Below, piece after piece: positions 55,517 through 64,000 of a stretch of DNA of 64,000 bases. The first letter of the stretch is position 1. Every line of letters starts with the position of its first letter. Below the pieces are notes generated by a model. It did not search any database. It saw only the letters and a list, made by a program, of their open reading frames with translations, and was not told where the DNA came from. The translations under genes and the position numbers were made by a program. Origin of the DNA: Methylacidimicrobium sp. B4 (GTDB lineage: Bacteria > Verrucomicrobiota > Verrucomicrobiia > Methylacidiphilales > Methylacidiphilaceae); contig NZ_CP066203.1 of the NCBI RefSeq assembly GCF_017310545.1, positions 186,001 to 250,000 on the forward strand, written 5' to 3'.

Positions 55517-55800
55517 GAGACCATCGGAGGATTTTGCGCCGCATCTGGATGACCGAGAAGGCGACCATCCTCGGGGAGAAGGGCAACCAGTATCTCTTCG
55601 AGGTCGCGCGCGACGCGACGAAGCTCGAGATCCGGAAGGCGGTGGAGACGGCCTTCTCCAAGAAGGTCGTTGCGGTGAACACCTTGCGCTCCCCGGGGAA
55701 GATCCGTCGCGGCCGAGTGGGCAGGGCGGGGAAGAGCTCGGCGCGAAAGAAGGCGATCGTGACTCTCGCTCCGGGCGAGAAGCTCGATTTCACGGCATAA
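55513..55800 (+). CDS. rplW: 50S ribosomal protein L23
   Basis: Exit-site protein that docks trigger factor and SRP. The 95-residue product has the canonical ILRRIWMTEKAT, ARDATKLEIRKAVETAF and VNTLRSPGKIRRGRVGRAG. A GTG start overlaps the rplD stop. Confidence 0.96.
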   Translation: MRDHRRILRRIWMTEKATILGEKGNQYLFEVARDATKLEIRKAVETAFSKKVVAVNTLRSPGKIRRGRVGRAGKSSARKKAIVTLAPGEKLDFTA

Positions 55801-55840
55801 GCTGGGCATAAGACCATACGGTTAGGGAGAAGAAACGTCC

Positions 55841-56689
55841 ATGGGCCTAAAAGAATTTCGTCCGCTCACGCCGACGCTGCGCTACACGCAGCTCGACTCG
55901 TTTTCGGACATCACCAAGTCGGAGCCGGAGCGTTCGCTGACCGTACCCCTCCAGAAAAAAGGAGGCAGGAACTCCTACGGGCGAGTCACGGCGCGTCACC
56001 GCGGGGGCGGCCATAAGAGGCGGTACCGCCTCATCGACTTCCGCCGGCAGCGCCACGGAGTCAAGGCGACGGTGGAGGGGATCGAATACGACCCGAATCG
56101 CACGAGCCGGATTGCTCTCCTCCGTTACAGCGATGGGGAAAAGAGCTACATCGTCGCTCCGCTTGAGCTCAAGGCAGGCGATACGGTAATGAGTGGGCCG
56201 GAGGCTCCGCCCAGGCCCGGGAATGCCCTGCCCTTGGAGAAGATTCCGGCTGCGACCTCCATTTACAACATTGAGCTGACCCCCGGACGGGGAGGACAGC
56301 TCGTCCGCGCCGCCGGCTCGAGTGCGCGGCTCATGGGCGTCGATCAGGGATATGCCGTCGTTCGGCTTCCTTCCGGGGAAGTGCGGCGCATCGCGGCCAG
56401 CTGCTACGCCACGATCGGCCAGGTGAGCAACGCCGACCACTTTAATGTCTCGCTCGGGAAGGCTGGACGCTCCCGTTGGCTTGGATGGCGCCCGCATGTT
56501 CGCGGCGTTGCCATGAACCCGGTTGACCACCCGAATGGGGGGGGGCAAGGGAAGAGCAAAGGGGGCGGAGGCAGGCAGCAGCTCAAGTCTCCTTGGGGCA
56601 AGCTCGCCAAGGGAAAGAAAACCCGGCGGCACAACAAGCAGTCGAATCGATTCATTCTCGAACGGCAGGCGCGGAAGCGGAAGAAATAG
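55841..56689 (+). CDS. rplB: 50S ribosomal protein L2
   Basis: Subunit-association and peptidyl-transferase protein. The 282-residue product has the [22 protein letters not shown]-type core ([15 protein letters not shown]) and the C-terminal [19 protein letters not shown] signature. Full length. Confidence 0.98.
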   Translation: MGLKEFRPLTPTLRYTQLDSFSDITKSEPERSLTVPLQKKGGRNSYGRVTARHRGGGHKRRYRLIDFRRQRHGVKATVEGIEYDPNRTSRIALLRYSDGEKSYIVAPLELKAGDTVMSGPEAPPRPGNALPLEKIPAATSIYNIELTPGRGGQLVRAAGSSARLMGVDQGYAVVRLPSGEVRRIAASCYATIGQVSNADHFNVSLGKAGRSRWLGWRPHVRGVAMNPVDHPNGGGQGKSKGGGGRQQLKSPWGKLAKGKKTRRHNKQSNRFILERQARKRKK

Positions 56690-56701
56690 GGAGAGAAGTT
56701 C

Positions 56702-56983
56702 ATGGGGCGTAGCTTAAAAAAGGGGCCGTTTGTCGATGATCATCTTCTTCGGAAGGTGAGCGCCACCCTCAAATCAGCATCGAAGAAGCCGATCAAGACC
56801 TGGTCGCGCCGATCGATGATCATCCCGGACTTTGTCGGGATCACGTTCCTGGTGCACAACGGAAAGACCTTCCAGGCCGTCTACGTCACCGAAAATATGG
56901 TTGGACACCGGCTCGGCGAGTTTTCCCCCACCCGGCTCTTCAAGCGGCATGGATCGCATACGGAGAAGGCGACAGCGAAATAG
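56702..56983 (+). CDS. rpsS: 30S ribosomal protein S19
   Basis: Small-subunit head protein. The 93-residue product reads [19 protein letters not shown] and has [17 protein letters not shown] and [11 protein letters not shown]. It follows rplB by 12 bp. Confidence 0.98.
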   Translation: MGRSLKKGPFVDDHLLRKVSATLKSASKKPIKTWSRRSMIIPDFVGITFLVHNGKTFQAVYVTENMVGHRLGEFSPTRLFKRHGSHTEKATAK

Positions 56984-57016
56984 GAAGGGCCCCCAATCAG
57001 CAGCGAGGACTGTTTT

Positions 57017-57358
57017 ATGCAGGTTAAGGCGATCAACCGTTTCGTACGCATGTCGGCTTTCAAGCTTCGCGACGTGGCACGGAGCATCCAAGGCATGCCG
57101 GCTGAGGAGGCGCTAGCCGTGCTCGCCCACTACCCGAAGGAGGGCGCGCGCCACATCCGGAGGACACTCGCTTCCGCCTTGGCGAACGCGGAGAACAATC
57201 ACAGCCTGCACCGGGGTGACCTTTTCGTGAAGGAAGCCTTGATCGGGGAGGCGGCGACGATCAAGCGCTTCCAACCCAAGGCGCGGGGGAGCGCCGGTCC
57301 GATCCACAAGCGGACCAGTCACATCCGGATCGTCTTGGAACAGAAGGAAGAGAAATAG
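57017..57358 (+). CDS. rplV: 50S ribosomal protein L22
   Basis: Exit-tunnel protein. The 113-residue product has the FVRMSAFKLRDVARSIQGMP start and a beta-hairpin region RFQPKARGSAGPIHKRTSHI with conserved ARGSA-type motif. A moderate start region precedes ATG 57017. Confidence 0.97.
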   Translation: MQVKAINRFVRMSAFKLRDVARSIQGMPAEEALAVLAHYPKEGARHIRRTLASALANAENNHSLHRGDLFVKEALIGEAATIKRFQPKARGSAGPIHKRTSHIRIVLEQKEEK

Positions 57359-57367
57359 GGCACGGAT

Positions 57368-58015
57368 ATGGGTCAAAAAGTCAATCCCGTCTGCTTTCGG
57401 CTCCCGGTCAACCGCCAGTGGCGCTCGATCTGGTATGCCGACAAACGGTCGTTCCCGGAGTTCCTCGCCGAGGATTTTCAGATTCGTCGTCTCATCAAGA
57501 AGAAGCTGGCAACCGCAGCGATCGCCAAGGTGGTCATCGAGCGGGCCGGCAACCGGGTGCGAGTCAACATCCACACTGGCCGGCCGGGACTCGTGATCGG
57601 ACGGAAGGCGGCGGAGCTCGACAAGCTGCGTGAGGAGATCCAGCGGCTGGTGCAGAAGGATCGCGAGGTCTTGGTCGACGTGAAGGAAGTGAAGCGGCCC
57701 GAGCTCGATGCCCAGCTCGTGGCCGAGAACATCGCGCTTCAGATCGAGCGGCGGATTTCCCACCGACGAGCGATGAAAAAGGCGATGCAAATGGCGAGGG
57801 AAGCCGGCGCCTTGGGCATCCGCGTTCGCTGCGCCGGGCGGCTCGGCGGCTCGGAAATCGCCCGGGTCGAAGGCTATCGGGAAGGAAAGGTCCCTCTCCA
57901 TACCCTCCGGGCCGACATCGATTACGGCTTTGCCGAAGCGCGCACGATCGCCGGAAAGATCGGCGTCAAGGTCTGGCTCTCCCGCAAGGAAGAGGTGACC
58001 GGGGTGGGATTCTAG
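57368..58015 (+). CDS. rpsC: 30S ribosomal protein S3
   Basis: mRNA-entry protein with the KH domain VNIHTGRPGLVIGRKAAELDK and the C-terminal IAR/KVPLHTLRADIDYG segment. It is 215 residues, a little shorter than E. coli S3 (233), lacking part of the tail. Confidence 0.97.
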   Translation: MGQKVNPVCFRLPVNRQWRSIWYADKRSFPEFLAEDFQIRRLIKKKLATAAIAKVVIERAGNRVRVNIHTGRPGLVIGRKAAELDKLREEIQRLVQKDREVLVDVKEVKRPELDAQLVAENIALQIERRISHRRAMKKAMQMAREAGALGIRVRCAGRLGGSEIARVEGYREGKVPLHTLRADIDYGFAEARTIAGKIGVKVWLSRKEEVTGVGF

Positions 58016-58030
58016 GAGCGACGGCAGATC

Positions 58031-58456
58031 ATGGCTCTTCTACCAAAACGTGTAAAATATCGGAAGACGCAGCGGGGCAGCCGTGCCGGCAACGCGAGCC
58101 GGGGGATCTCCCTGGCCTTCGGTGTTTACGGCCTGCAGACCCTGGAGCGCGCCTGGATCACCAACACCCAGATCGAAGCCGCGCGCGTGGCGATCACCCG
58201 CCATGCGAAACGGAAAGGAAAGCTCTGGATACGGATTTTTCCCGACAAGCCCGTAACCTCGCGCCCGCCGGAGACCCGAATGGGTAAGGGGAAGGGGCAG
58301 CCCGAGTTTTGGGTCGCCGTCGTGCGTCCAGGGAACGTGCTCTTCGAGCTGGACGGCTTGACGGAGGAGACCGCGCGGGAGTCGTTTCGGCTCGCGGCGG
58401 CCAAGCTACCCGTGAACACCCGCTTCATTAGCCGGGAAAGGACGCTGCGAGCATGA
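58031..58456 (+). CDS. rplP: 50S ribosomal protein L16
   Basis: Central-protuberance protein. The 141-residue product has [34 protein letters not shown] and [16 protein letters not shown]. Its final bases overlap rpmC. Confidence 0.97.
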   Translation: MALLPKRVKYRKTQRGSRAGNASRGISLAFGVYGLQTLERAWITNTQIEAARVAITRHAKRKGKLWIRIFPDKPVTSRPPETRMGKGKGQPEFWVAVVRPGNVLFELDGLTEETARESFRLAAAKLPVNTRFISRERTLRA

Positions 58457-58704
58457 AAGTGAATCAACTCCGGGCCCTTCCGAAGGACGAGCTGATCGCC
58501 AAGGGTGCCGATGCCCGGGAGGAGATCTTCCGTCTTCGCCTGCAGCAATCGAGCGGCTCCTTGGAGAAGCCGAGCCGGCTGCCCGAATTGCGGAAGCTGG
58601 TCGCCCGTGTGGAGACGCTACTGCGCGAAGCAGAGCTCGGAATCGAGGTGGCGGCCAAGAAGATCGTCGAGGAGCGCAGCAAGGGGAAGAAGGAGAAAGC
58701 GTGA
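58453..58704 (+). CDS. rpmC: 50S ribosomal protein L29
   Basis: Exit-site protein. The 83-residue product begins [20 protein letters not shown] and has the usual two-helix core with a Lys-rich extension ([11 protein letters not shown]); E. coli L29 is 63 residues. It overlaps rplP and rpsQ by 4 bp. Confidence 0.94.
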   Translation: MKVNQLRALPKDELIAKGADAREEIFRLRLQQSSGSLEKPSRLPELRKLVARVETLLREAELGIEVAAKKIVEERSKGKKEKA

Positions 58705-59084
58705 AGACTCAACGTCGCAAGAAGACGGGCACTTCGGAGAAGAGAAAGCCCGCCAGCGGAGCCCCGGCCCCGGCCGCCGTTGCAGCGGGACAGCCCCGCG
58801 CGGTGGCGCATCCGGAGCCCTCGCAAAAGGGAAGGATGCGTATGGGACAGGTCGTCTCCGCAAGGATGGAGAAGACGATCGTCGTCAGTGTGGAGCAGCG
58901 TGTCGCTCATCCGCTGTACCGAAAAATCGTCCGCAGGCATAAGAAGCTCTACGCCCACGATGAGGGGAGGGTGGCCAAGGCAGGCGATTGGGTGAAAATT
59001 CAAGAGACCCGGCCGTTGAGCCATCTCAAATCTTGGCGGTTAGTGGAAATTCTGCGGTCGGCTCCGGAGGAACGAGCGCTATGA
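58701..59084 (+). CDS. rpsQ: 30S ribosomal protein S17 with N-terminal extension
   Basis: The conserved core starts near residue 48 ([17 protein letters not shown]) and ends at [10 protein letters not shown]. Before it lies about 45 residues of Lys/Ala/Pro-rich sequence ([20 protein letters not shown]), so the 127-residue protein is longer than the usual ~85. A GTG overlapping the L29 stop is the start; an internal ATG (58836) is 15 nt into the core side but would remove the extension. Confidence 0.93.
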   Translation: MKTQRRKKTGTSEKRKPASGAPAPAAVAAGQPRAVAHPEPSQKGRMRMGQVVSARMEKTIVVSVEQRVAHPLYRKIVRRHKKLYAHDEGRVAKAGDWVKIQETRPLSHLKSWRLVEILRSAPEERAL

Positions 59085-59446
59085 TCCAAATCCGTTCCTG
59101 GGTGGAAGTGGCGGACAATACGGGGGCGCGCCGTGCCACGATGATCGGGGTCATCGGGCGCAAGAGCCTTAGTGCGCGTGTCGGGGATCTCATCACGGCG
59201 ACCGTCAAGGAGGCGGCTCCGGATGGGACGGTGAAGAAGAGCGAGGTCGTGCGCGCGGTTGTGGTGAGGACCAAGCACCCGATTCGGCGGCCGGACGGCT
59301 CCTATCTCCGATTCGACACGAACGCCGTGGTCATCGTCGACAAGGACCTGAACCCGCGCGGGACACGCGTCTTCGGGCCCGTAGCGCGCGAGCTGCGCGA
59401 CAAGAACTTCATCAAGATCGTCTCCCTCGCACCGGAGGTCGTATGA
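59081..59446 (+). CDS. rplN: 50S ribosomal protein L14
   Basis: The 121-residue product starts [19 protein letters not shown] and has [18 protein letters not shown] and [16 protein letters not shown]. Its ATG overlaps the S17 stop; the frame extends upstream in error. Full length. Confidence 0.97.
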   Translation: MIQIRSWVEVADNTGARRATMIGVIGRKSLSARVGDLITATVKEAAPDGTVKKSEVVRAVVVRTKHPIRRPDGSYLRFDTNAVVIVDKDLNPRGTRVFGPVARELRDKNFIKIVSLAPEVV

Positions 59447-59769
59447 AGCCATTCGGGAGTAGAAAGCCATCGGCGCCGCAGAGCTCCTTTCACGTCAAGC
59501 GGGGTGACGAGGTGGCCATTCTGAGCGGAACCCAGAAGGGAAAGACGGGCAAGGTGCTCCGTGTCCTCCGTAAGCAGAATCGCGTCCTGGTCGAGGGAAT
59601 CAACCTGACGAAGAAGGCGACCCGCCCGAGCCAGGAGAACCCGCAAGGAGGCTTCGCGGAGCGCGAGGCTCCCATCGCCCTTTCGAAGGTGATGCTGCTG
59701 ACGAAATACCAGGAGAGCGGTCGCCAGGGTGCCACGGCGTCGTCGACCAAGGAGGGCTCGCACTCATGA
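59443..59769 (+). CDS. rplX: 50S ribosomal protein L24
   Basis: Assembly initiator and exit-tunnel protein. The 108-residue product has [27 protein letters not shown] and [15 protein letters not shown], the KOW motif region. It overlaps rplN and rplE by 4 bp. Confidence 0.96.
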   Translation: MKPFGSRKPSAPQSSFHVKRGDEVAILSGTQKGKTGKVLRVLRKQNRVLVEGINLTKKATRPSQENPQGGFAEREAPIALSKVMLLTKYQESGRQGATASSTKEGSHS

Positions 59770-60347
59770 GCGAACTGTCGGTTTTTGCCAAGACGTATCG
59801 GGAGACGATCCTGCCGCAGATGCGGGAGGCGAGGGGTTATGCCAATGTCAGCGAGGTGCCCCGTCTTGAGAAAGTCGTCATCAACTGCTGCGTTGGCTCC
59901 TCTCCCGAGCTCAAGACCGCGCTTGAGGAGGCGATCCACGACCTGGCGGCCATCACGGGACAGCGCCCGGTCAAGACGAAGGCCAAGAAGAGCATCTCGA
60001 ACTTCAAGCTGCGCCAGGGGCAGGAGATCGGCTGCAAGGTGACGCTTCGAGGCAGGCGGATGTACGAGTTCGTCGAGCGGTTGATCTGGGCGGCCTTGCC
60101 GCGCGTCCGGGACTTTCGTGGCCTGTCGCCCCGGGGGTTCGACAAGAGGGGCAACTATACCTTCGGTATCCGGGATCATAGCGTCTTCCCGGAAATCGAG
60201 CTCGAAAACGTGAAGCGCACGTTTGGTTTTGATGTCACATTCGTGACGACCGCTCGCTCTGCGGACGAAGCGCGGGATCTCCTGACCCGTATCGGGCTCC
60301 CGTTCATCGGAGCACGACGGGAGCAGGCTGCGGCGGTGACGGCGTAA
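59766..60347 (+). CDS. rplE: 50S ribosomal protein L5
   Basis: 5S rRNA-binding protein. The 193-residue product has [40 protein letters not shown] and [21 protein letters not shown]. Full length. Confidence 0.97.
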   Translation: MSELSVFAKTYRETILPQMREARGYANVSEVPRLEKVVINCCVGSSPELKTALEEAIHDLAAITGQRPVKTKAKKSISNFKLRQGQEIGCKVTLRGRRMYEFVERLIWAALPRVRDFRGLSPRGFDKRGNYTFGIRDHSVFPEIELENVKRTFGFDVTFVTTARSADEARDLLTRIGLPFIGARREQAAAVTA

Positions 60348-60360
60348 CAAGGAAGACGAT

Positions 60361-60546
60361 ATGGCGACAAAAGCGTGGATAGCAAAGCAGAAGCGGACAC
60401 CGAAATTCCGCACCCGGCGATACAACCGCTGTCGGCTTTCGGGCCGTCGGCGCGCGTATCTGCGCAAGTTCGGAGTGAGCCGCATCATGTTTCGGGAGCT
60501 CGCATCCTGGGGAGAGATCCCGGGAGTCACCAAGGCCAGCTGGTAG
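60361..60546 (+). CDS. rpsN: 30S ribosomal protein S14, short form lacking the zinc site
   Basis: The 61-residue protein aligns along its length with short (type Z) S14, ending [11 protein letters not shown]. In type Z the zinc ribbon uses Cys24, Cys27, Cys40 and Cys43. Here only Cys24 remains; positions 27, 40 and 43 are Ser, Ser and Met ([14 protein letters not shown]). So this is a zinc-free short S14. Confidence 0.95.
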   Translation: MATKAWIAKQKRTPKFRTRRYNRCRLSGRRRAYLRKFGVSRIMFRELASWGEIPGVTKASW

Positions 60547-60560
60547 GGGCATCGATTGAC

Positions 60561-60947
60561 GTGCAAACAGATCCGTTAGCTGATTTTTGCTCCGCGCTGC
60601 AAAACGCCAAGAGGGCGAACAAGCCGGAGGTGGTCCTGCCCCATTCCCGCCTCAAGGAGGCGGTCGCTCGCGTCCTCGTCGAGGAGGGATATCTGGAAAA
60701 AATCGACGTCGTGCCGATCCGCCAAGGGGTGCGGCAGCTCCACCTGACGCTGCGCGAGGCGACCCCCTTTCACAAGACGCGCCGGATCAGCCGGCCCGGC
60801 TGTCGGTGCTACGTCGGAGCCAAGGAGGTGCCTCGGATTCTGGGGGGGCTGGGCATCTGCGTGCTTTCGACCCCCAAGGGAATTCTTGCCGGGCATCGGG
60901 CCAAGCGGGCCAACGTGGGAGGCGAGCTGCTGCTCTCGGTCGAATAG
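60561..60947 (+). CDS. rpsH: 30S ribosomal protein S8
   Basis: 16S rRNA central-domain protein and spc-operon repressor in E. coli. The 128-residue product has TDPLADFCSALQNA and the C-terminal LSTPKGILAGHRAKRANVGGELL. A GTG at 60561 gives standard length; the frame opens further upstream in S14. Confidence 0.95.
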   Translation: MQTDPLADFCSALQNAKRANKPEVVLPHSRLKEAVARVLVEEGYLEKIDVVPIRQGVRQLHLTLREATPFHKTRRISRPGCRCYVGAKEVPRILGGLGICVLSTPKGILAGHRAKRANVGGELLLSVE

Positions 60948-61000
60948 GAGCGCCGCCGCAAAGGAAGTTTTTGCCAAGGAAGAAAGGAGACGCCCCGATC

Positions 61001-61543
61001 ATGTCACGAGTCGGAAGAAAGCCGATCCCGGTACCCGCCGGAGTCAAGGTCGCCATCCAGGAGCAGGCGGTCGCCATCGAAGGACCGAAGGGAAAGACCT
61101 CGCATCAGCTGCCAGAGTGTTTGGCCGCTGCGGTTGCCGGCAGCACGCTCACAGTCGAGAACCGTAGCGGGGAGCGGCAGAGCCGCGCACTCCACGGCCT
61201 CCATCGAACCCTGCTCTTCAACGCGGTGACCGGAGTGCACACGGGCTTCCGCAAGGATCTGGAGATCCACGGGGTAGGATTCCGCGCCGCCGTGCAAGGG
61301 AAGGATCTCACCCTGAGCCTTGGCTTCTCTCATCCGGTGGTCTATCCCATTCCCGATGGGATCCGGATCGCGGTGAACGAAAACACCAAGTTGTCGATCG
61401 AAGGCATTGACAAGTTCCTGGTCGGTCAGGTGGCGGCCGAAATTCGCCGCTTCTACCCGCCCGAACCGTACAAGGGAAAAGGGGTCCGCTACGCGGGTGA
61501 GGCGATCCGACGGAAGGCGGGCAAGACCGCGCAGGGCAAGTAG
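61001..61543 (+). CDS. rplF: 50S ribosomal protein L6
   Basis: A-site-region protein. The 180-residue product begins [17 protein letters not shown] and ends with the signature [24 protein letters not shown] moderate RBS (AAGGAGA) is upstream. Confidence 0.97.
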   Translation: MSRVGRKPIPVPAGVKVAIQEQAVAIEGPKGKTSHQLPECLAAAVAGSTLTVENRSGERQSRALHGLHRTLLFNAVTGVHTGFRKDLEIHGVGFRAAVQGKDLTLSLGFSHPVVYPIPDGIRIAVNENTKLSIEGIDKFLVGQVAAEIRRFYPPEPYKGKGVRYAGEAIRRKAGKTAQGK

Positions 61544-61574
61544 GCTAAGAAAAGAGCGGGACGGAGAAGAATTT

Positions 61575-61928
61575 ATGCGTCTGGGAAGAAGGGAGATGAG
61601 GGAGAGGCGCCACCTGCGCACGCGCCGGAAGGTCGTGGGATCGGAGGCAAGGCCGAGGCTTTCGGTGCACTTCAGCGGACAGCACATCTACGCGCAAGTG
61701 ATCGACGACCACGAGGGCAAGACATTGGCGTTCGCGTCCACGCGGCAAAAGGCGTTCGCCGGCCTCCGCGCCAACGTTGCGGGCGCATCGCAAATGGGAG
61801 CCCGGCTGGCCGAGGAGGCGAAGCAGAAGGGGATCCGAAAGGTCGTCTTCGATCGCGGCGGCTTTCTCTATCATGGCAAGGTCAAGGCCTTGGCCGATGC
61901 GGCCCGGGAAGCGGGATTGGAATTTTGA
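61575..61928 (+). CDS. rplR: 50S ribosomal protein L18
   Basis: 5S rRNA-binding protein. The 117-residue product has [21 protein letters not shown] and [27 protein letters not shown], the canonical C-terminus. ATG 61575 removes an unrelated upstream extension. Confidence 0.96.
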   Translation: MRLGRREMRERRHLRTRRKVVGSEARPRLSVHFSGQHIYAQVIDDHEGKTLAFASTRQKAFAGLRANVAGASQMGARLAEEAKQKGIRKVVFDRGGFLYHGKVKALADAAREAGLEF

Positions 61929-61969
61929 GGGCTCACTCGAATCAGTAACCGGATCGGATCAGAGAAAGC

Positions 61970-62704
61970 ATGGAAACATCACAAACGCGGACGAGCGACG
62001 AAAAGAAGCACGGGAGCGGCCCGCAGAATCAACCCAGCGTGGCGCCGCCGCCCCTCGCCGCCTCTCCCACCGTAGCTCGCGAAGCGGAAGAGGCGCCTGC
62101 CGCCAACCCAACGTCAGAGCGGCCCGCGCCGCGCGGCAGGCGCCGGCCGCGTCGCGGCGGTCCGGATGGCCAGCGTCGGGAATCGGTCGCCGGGGAGCTC
62201 ATGGACCGTGTCGTCTATGTCAACCGGTGTGCCAAGGTGGTCAAAGGCGGGCGCCGCTATAGCTTTGGAGCGCTGGTCGTCGTAGGAGACCGGCAAGGAA
62301 AGGTCGGTGTCGGCTTTGGCAAGGCGAACGAAGTCGCCGACGCCGTCAAGAAGGCGACCGAGAGCGCGCGAAAGCGGATGGACCCTGTCGTATTGCGGGG
62401 GCAGACCATTCCCCATGAGGCGATCGGGGAGTTCGACGGCGGCAGGGTGCTGATCAAGCCCGCCTCTCCGGGAACGGGCGTGATTGCCGGGCTGACGGTG
62501 CGTGCCGTTCTCGAAGCAGCCGGAGTGAGGGATGTCTTGACGAAGTCTTTCGGTTCGAGCAATCCGTACAACGTTGCCAAGGCGACCTTGTTTGCGCTGC
62601 GGCAGCTCCGTTCGCCCGACGAAGTTCTCCACTTGCGCGGGAAGCGGATCGGCAGGAATGGCCAGGAAAGTGCTCAGGAACCGGCGGGAGCAGCCAAAGC
62701 GTAG
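61970..62704 (+). CDS. rpsE: 30S ribosomal protein S5 with long N-terminal extension
   Basis: The S5 core begins near residue 75 ([19 protein letters not shown]) and contains [18 protein letters not shown] and [12 protein letters not shown]. The first ~75 residues are Pro/Ala/Arg-rich ([13 protein letters not shown]) and disordered in appearance, making 244 residues against about 167 in E. coli. The frame is continuous from ATG 61970. Confidence 0.95.
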   Translation: METSQTRTSDEKKHGSGPQNQPSVAPPPLAASPTVAREAEEAPAANPTSERPAPRGRRRPRRGGPDGQRRESVAGELMDRVVYVNRCAKVVKGGRRYSFGALVVVGDRQGKVGVGFGKANEVADAVKKATESARKRMDPVVLRGQTIPHEAIGEFDGGRVLIKPASPGTGVIAGLTVRAVLEAAGVRDVLTKSFGSSNPYNVAKATLFALRQLRSPDEVLHLRGKRIGRNGQESAQEPAGAAKA

Positions 62705-62712
62705 GAGTCCGA

Positions 62713-63156
62713 ATGAGATTGCATGATTTACACCCGAGGCCTGGTGCGCGTCACAGAAGGAAGAGGCTCGGTTGCGGGGAGAGCTCGGGACACGGAAAGA
62801 CGAGCGGCAAAGGCAACAAGGGCCAGAAGGCCCGGTCCGGGGGCAGCATCCGGATCGGGTTCGAAGGGGGGCAGATGCCTCTCATTCGCCGGGTGCCCCG
62901 CAGGGGCTTCAACAACGCCGCCTTCTCCACGGACTACGCCCCGGTCAATCTCCGGGATCTCGAGAAGATCCCGGGCGATCGCATCGACGAGCAGGCCCTC
63001 CGGGCAGCGGGAATCGTCAAGGGCCGTTGGGCGGGTGTCAAGCTGCTGGCCGACGGCGAGATCCACCGATCCGTCACCCTTGTCGTCCACGCCGCCAGCG
63101 CCACCGCGCGGGCGAAGGTGGAAGCGGCCGGAGGAAAGATCGAGCTCCTTTCCTGA
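62713..63156 (+). CDS. rplO: 50S ribosomal protein L15
   Basis: Late-assembly protein. The 147-residue product has RLHDLHPRPGARHRRKRLGCGESSGHGKTSGKG and GFEGGQMPLIRRVPRRGF-type core (GGQMPLIRRVPRRGFNN). It starts 8 bp after rpsE, so rpmD (L30), which usually lies between them, is absent. Confidence 0.97.
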   Translation: MRLHDLHPRPGARHRRKRLGCGESSGHGKTSGKGNKGQKARSGGSIRIGFEGGQMPLIRRVPRRGFNNAAFSTDYAPVNLRDLEKIPGDRIDEQALRAAGIVKGRWAGVKLLADGEIHRSVTLVVHAASATARAKVEAAGGKIELLS

Positions 63157-63270
63157 GCCGCTTTCGCGGCAGGACAGTGGAGAAGGCGGACTTCGGTCGG
63201 GAGAAGCTTCGACTGGGAGATCGCCGGAGGAGAAGACGCGTCAGACGAGCTTGCGAAAGAGAAGAACACG

Positions 63271-64000
63271 ATGGTTTCTGCGTTTGTCAATTGCTTCAAG
63301 ATCCCCGAACTGCGCCAGAGAATTCTGTTCACGCTTGCGGTGATTGTCGTCGTCCGCCTGGGCTCGGCCGTGCCCTGCCCCGGCGTGAATCCCAACGTCC
63401 TGAGCGAGTACTTTCGCACGGTCATCGACCAGCAGGCGCAAGGCTCGGTGGTCGGGATGCTCAATCTCTTCAGCGGCGGGGCGCTCGAGAACTGCGCGCT
63501 CTTCTCGCTGAGTGTCATGCCCTACATCAGCGCGAGCATCATGATCCAGTTGCTGACGACCGTCATCCCCAGCCTCGGCAAGCTGGCCCGGGAGGAAGGA
63601 GGAAGGGAGAAGCTGACGCAATATGCCCGGGTGCTGACGGGGCTGCTCTGCCTCTTCCAAGGCTATCTGCTCGCGGTCGGCTTCGAAAATCCGGAAAGCA
63701 TCCCCCTCCTGCACGGGATCACCTCGGTGATCGAGCGGCTAGGCGTCCCCCTTGTGCCCGATCCGGGCTGGGCCTTCCGGCTGGTGACCGTGCTCAGCTT
63801 GACGACCGGAACGATGCTCTTGATGTGGCTCGGAGAGCAGATCACCGACAAGGGGATCGGCAACGGAGTCTCTCTGATCATTACAATCGGCATCCTGGCG
63901 CGGCTACCCGCCGCACTTCTGCAGGGATGGTCGAAGCTCGTCTCCCCTTCGAGCCTTTCGGCATCGAGCCCCTTGCTCGTCGCGCTCCTTCTGGTGTTCC
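63271..64000 (+). CDS. secY: Protein translocase subunit SecY (cut at right edge)
   Basis: Channel subunit of the SecYEG translocon. The available 243 codons begin MVSAFVNCFKIPELRQRILF and include the first transmembrane helices, with LNLFSGGALENCALFSLSVMPYISASIMIQLL and GIGNGVSLIITIGIL. The C-terminal part is outside the window. It lies 114 bp after rplO. Confidence 0.96.
   Translation, partial: MVSAFVNCFKIPELRQRILFTLAVIVVVRLGSAVPCPGVNPNVLSEYFRTVIDQQAQGSVVGMLNLFSGGALENCALFSLSVMPYISASIMIQLLTTVIPSLGKLAREEGGREKLTQYARVLTGLLCLFQGYLLAVGFENPESIPLLHGITSVIERLGVPLVPDPGWAFRLVTVLSLTTGTMLLMWLGEQITDKGIGNGVSLIITIGILARLPAALLQGWSKLVSPSSLSASSPLLVALLLVF

Overview
This is a high-GC, gene-dense bacterial chromosome segment. 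Gene content and order suggest the Verrucomicrobiota, plausibly an acidophilic Methylacidiphilaceae-type lineage such as Methylacidimicrobium. That placement is inference: it rests on a str/S10/spc ribosomal cluster with no tuf and no rpmD, ClpS paired with DUF2017, a metK-ahcY pair with a divergent ArsR-methyltransferase, a SorAB-like sulfite dehydrogenase, and a CDC48-type AAA ATPase. No methane-oxidation gene lies in the window.

Layout. 1-933: 3'-truncated conserved gene of unknown function (minus strand). 1.0-2.3 kb: pdxH and a secreted c-type cytochrome. 2.4-7.4 kb (minus): rnd, yebC, alaS and a DUF2905 gene, probably one operon. 7.5-10.5 kb: MoeB-rhodanese fusion, clpS overlapping a DUF2017 gene, and an alpha/beta hydrolase ending at a strong hairpin. 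10.7-15.2 kb: a complete three-gene EmrAB/TolC-type efflux system (OMF lipoprotein, HlyD adaptor, DHA2-type MFS pump). 15.2-17.6 kb (minus): glycogen phosphorylase. 18.0 kb: tRNA-Leu(CAG). 18.2-24.7 kb: an accessory-looking stretch with a small secreted protein, a CDC48-like ATPase, a small membrane protein, the tail of an ISL3-family transposase and a large orphan beta-class DNA methyltransferase. 24.7-30.2 kb: envelope proteins, including a coiled-coil protein, a possible double-psi barrel protein, a membrane protein and a FecR-domain protein with extreme Gly/Phe/Trp/Met repeats.

30.3-41.2 kb is mostly metabolic: nadE, an MgtA-like P-type ATPase with an altered M4 motif, kdsD, efp with an unusual tip loop, a HTH plus degenerate metallo-beta-lactamase protein, then prs, an Lrp/AsnC regulator, an aminotransferase and an ACT protein; prs, the regulator and the aminotransferase overlap by 4 bp. 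41.4-45.0 kb is an S-adenosylmethionine cycle module: metK and ahcY, with an ArsR-methyltransferase fusion reading divergently. 45.1-46.8 kb (minus) is a SorAB-like sulfite dehydrogenase. 47.4-49.3 kb (minus): an AsmA-like gene and rsmD, divergent from a diacylglycerol-kinase-family gene.

50.6-64.0 kb is one long plus-strand ribosomal cluster: rpsL-rpsG-fusA-rpsJ-rplC-rplD-rplW-rplB-rpsS-rplV-rpsC-rplP-rpmC-rpsQ-rplN-rplX-rplE-rpsN-rpsH-rplF-rplR-rpsE-rplO-secY, with secY cut by the right edge. Several of its proteins have lineage-specific basic or Ala/Pro-rich tails, and the short S14 has lost three of its four zinc cysteines.

The strongest leads are the CDC48-like ATPase next to a transposon scar and orphan methyltransferase, the HTH/degenerate MBL protein, the ArsR-methyltransferase beside metK-ahcY, and the EF-P, MgtA and S14 key-residue changes. 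No CRISPR array, intact insertion sequence, rRNA or replication origin was seen.
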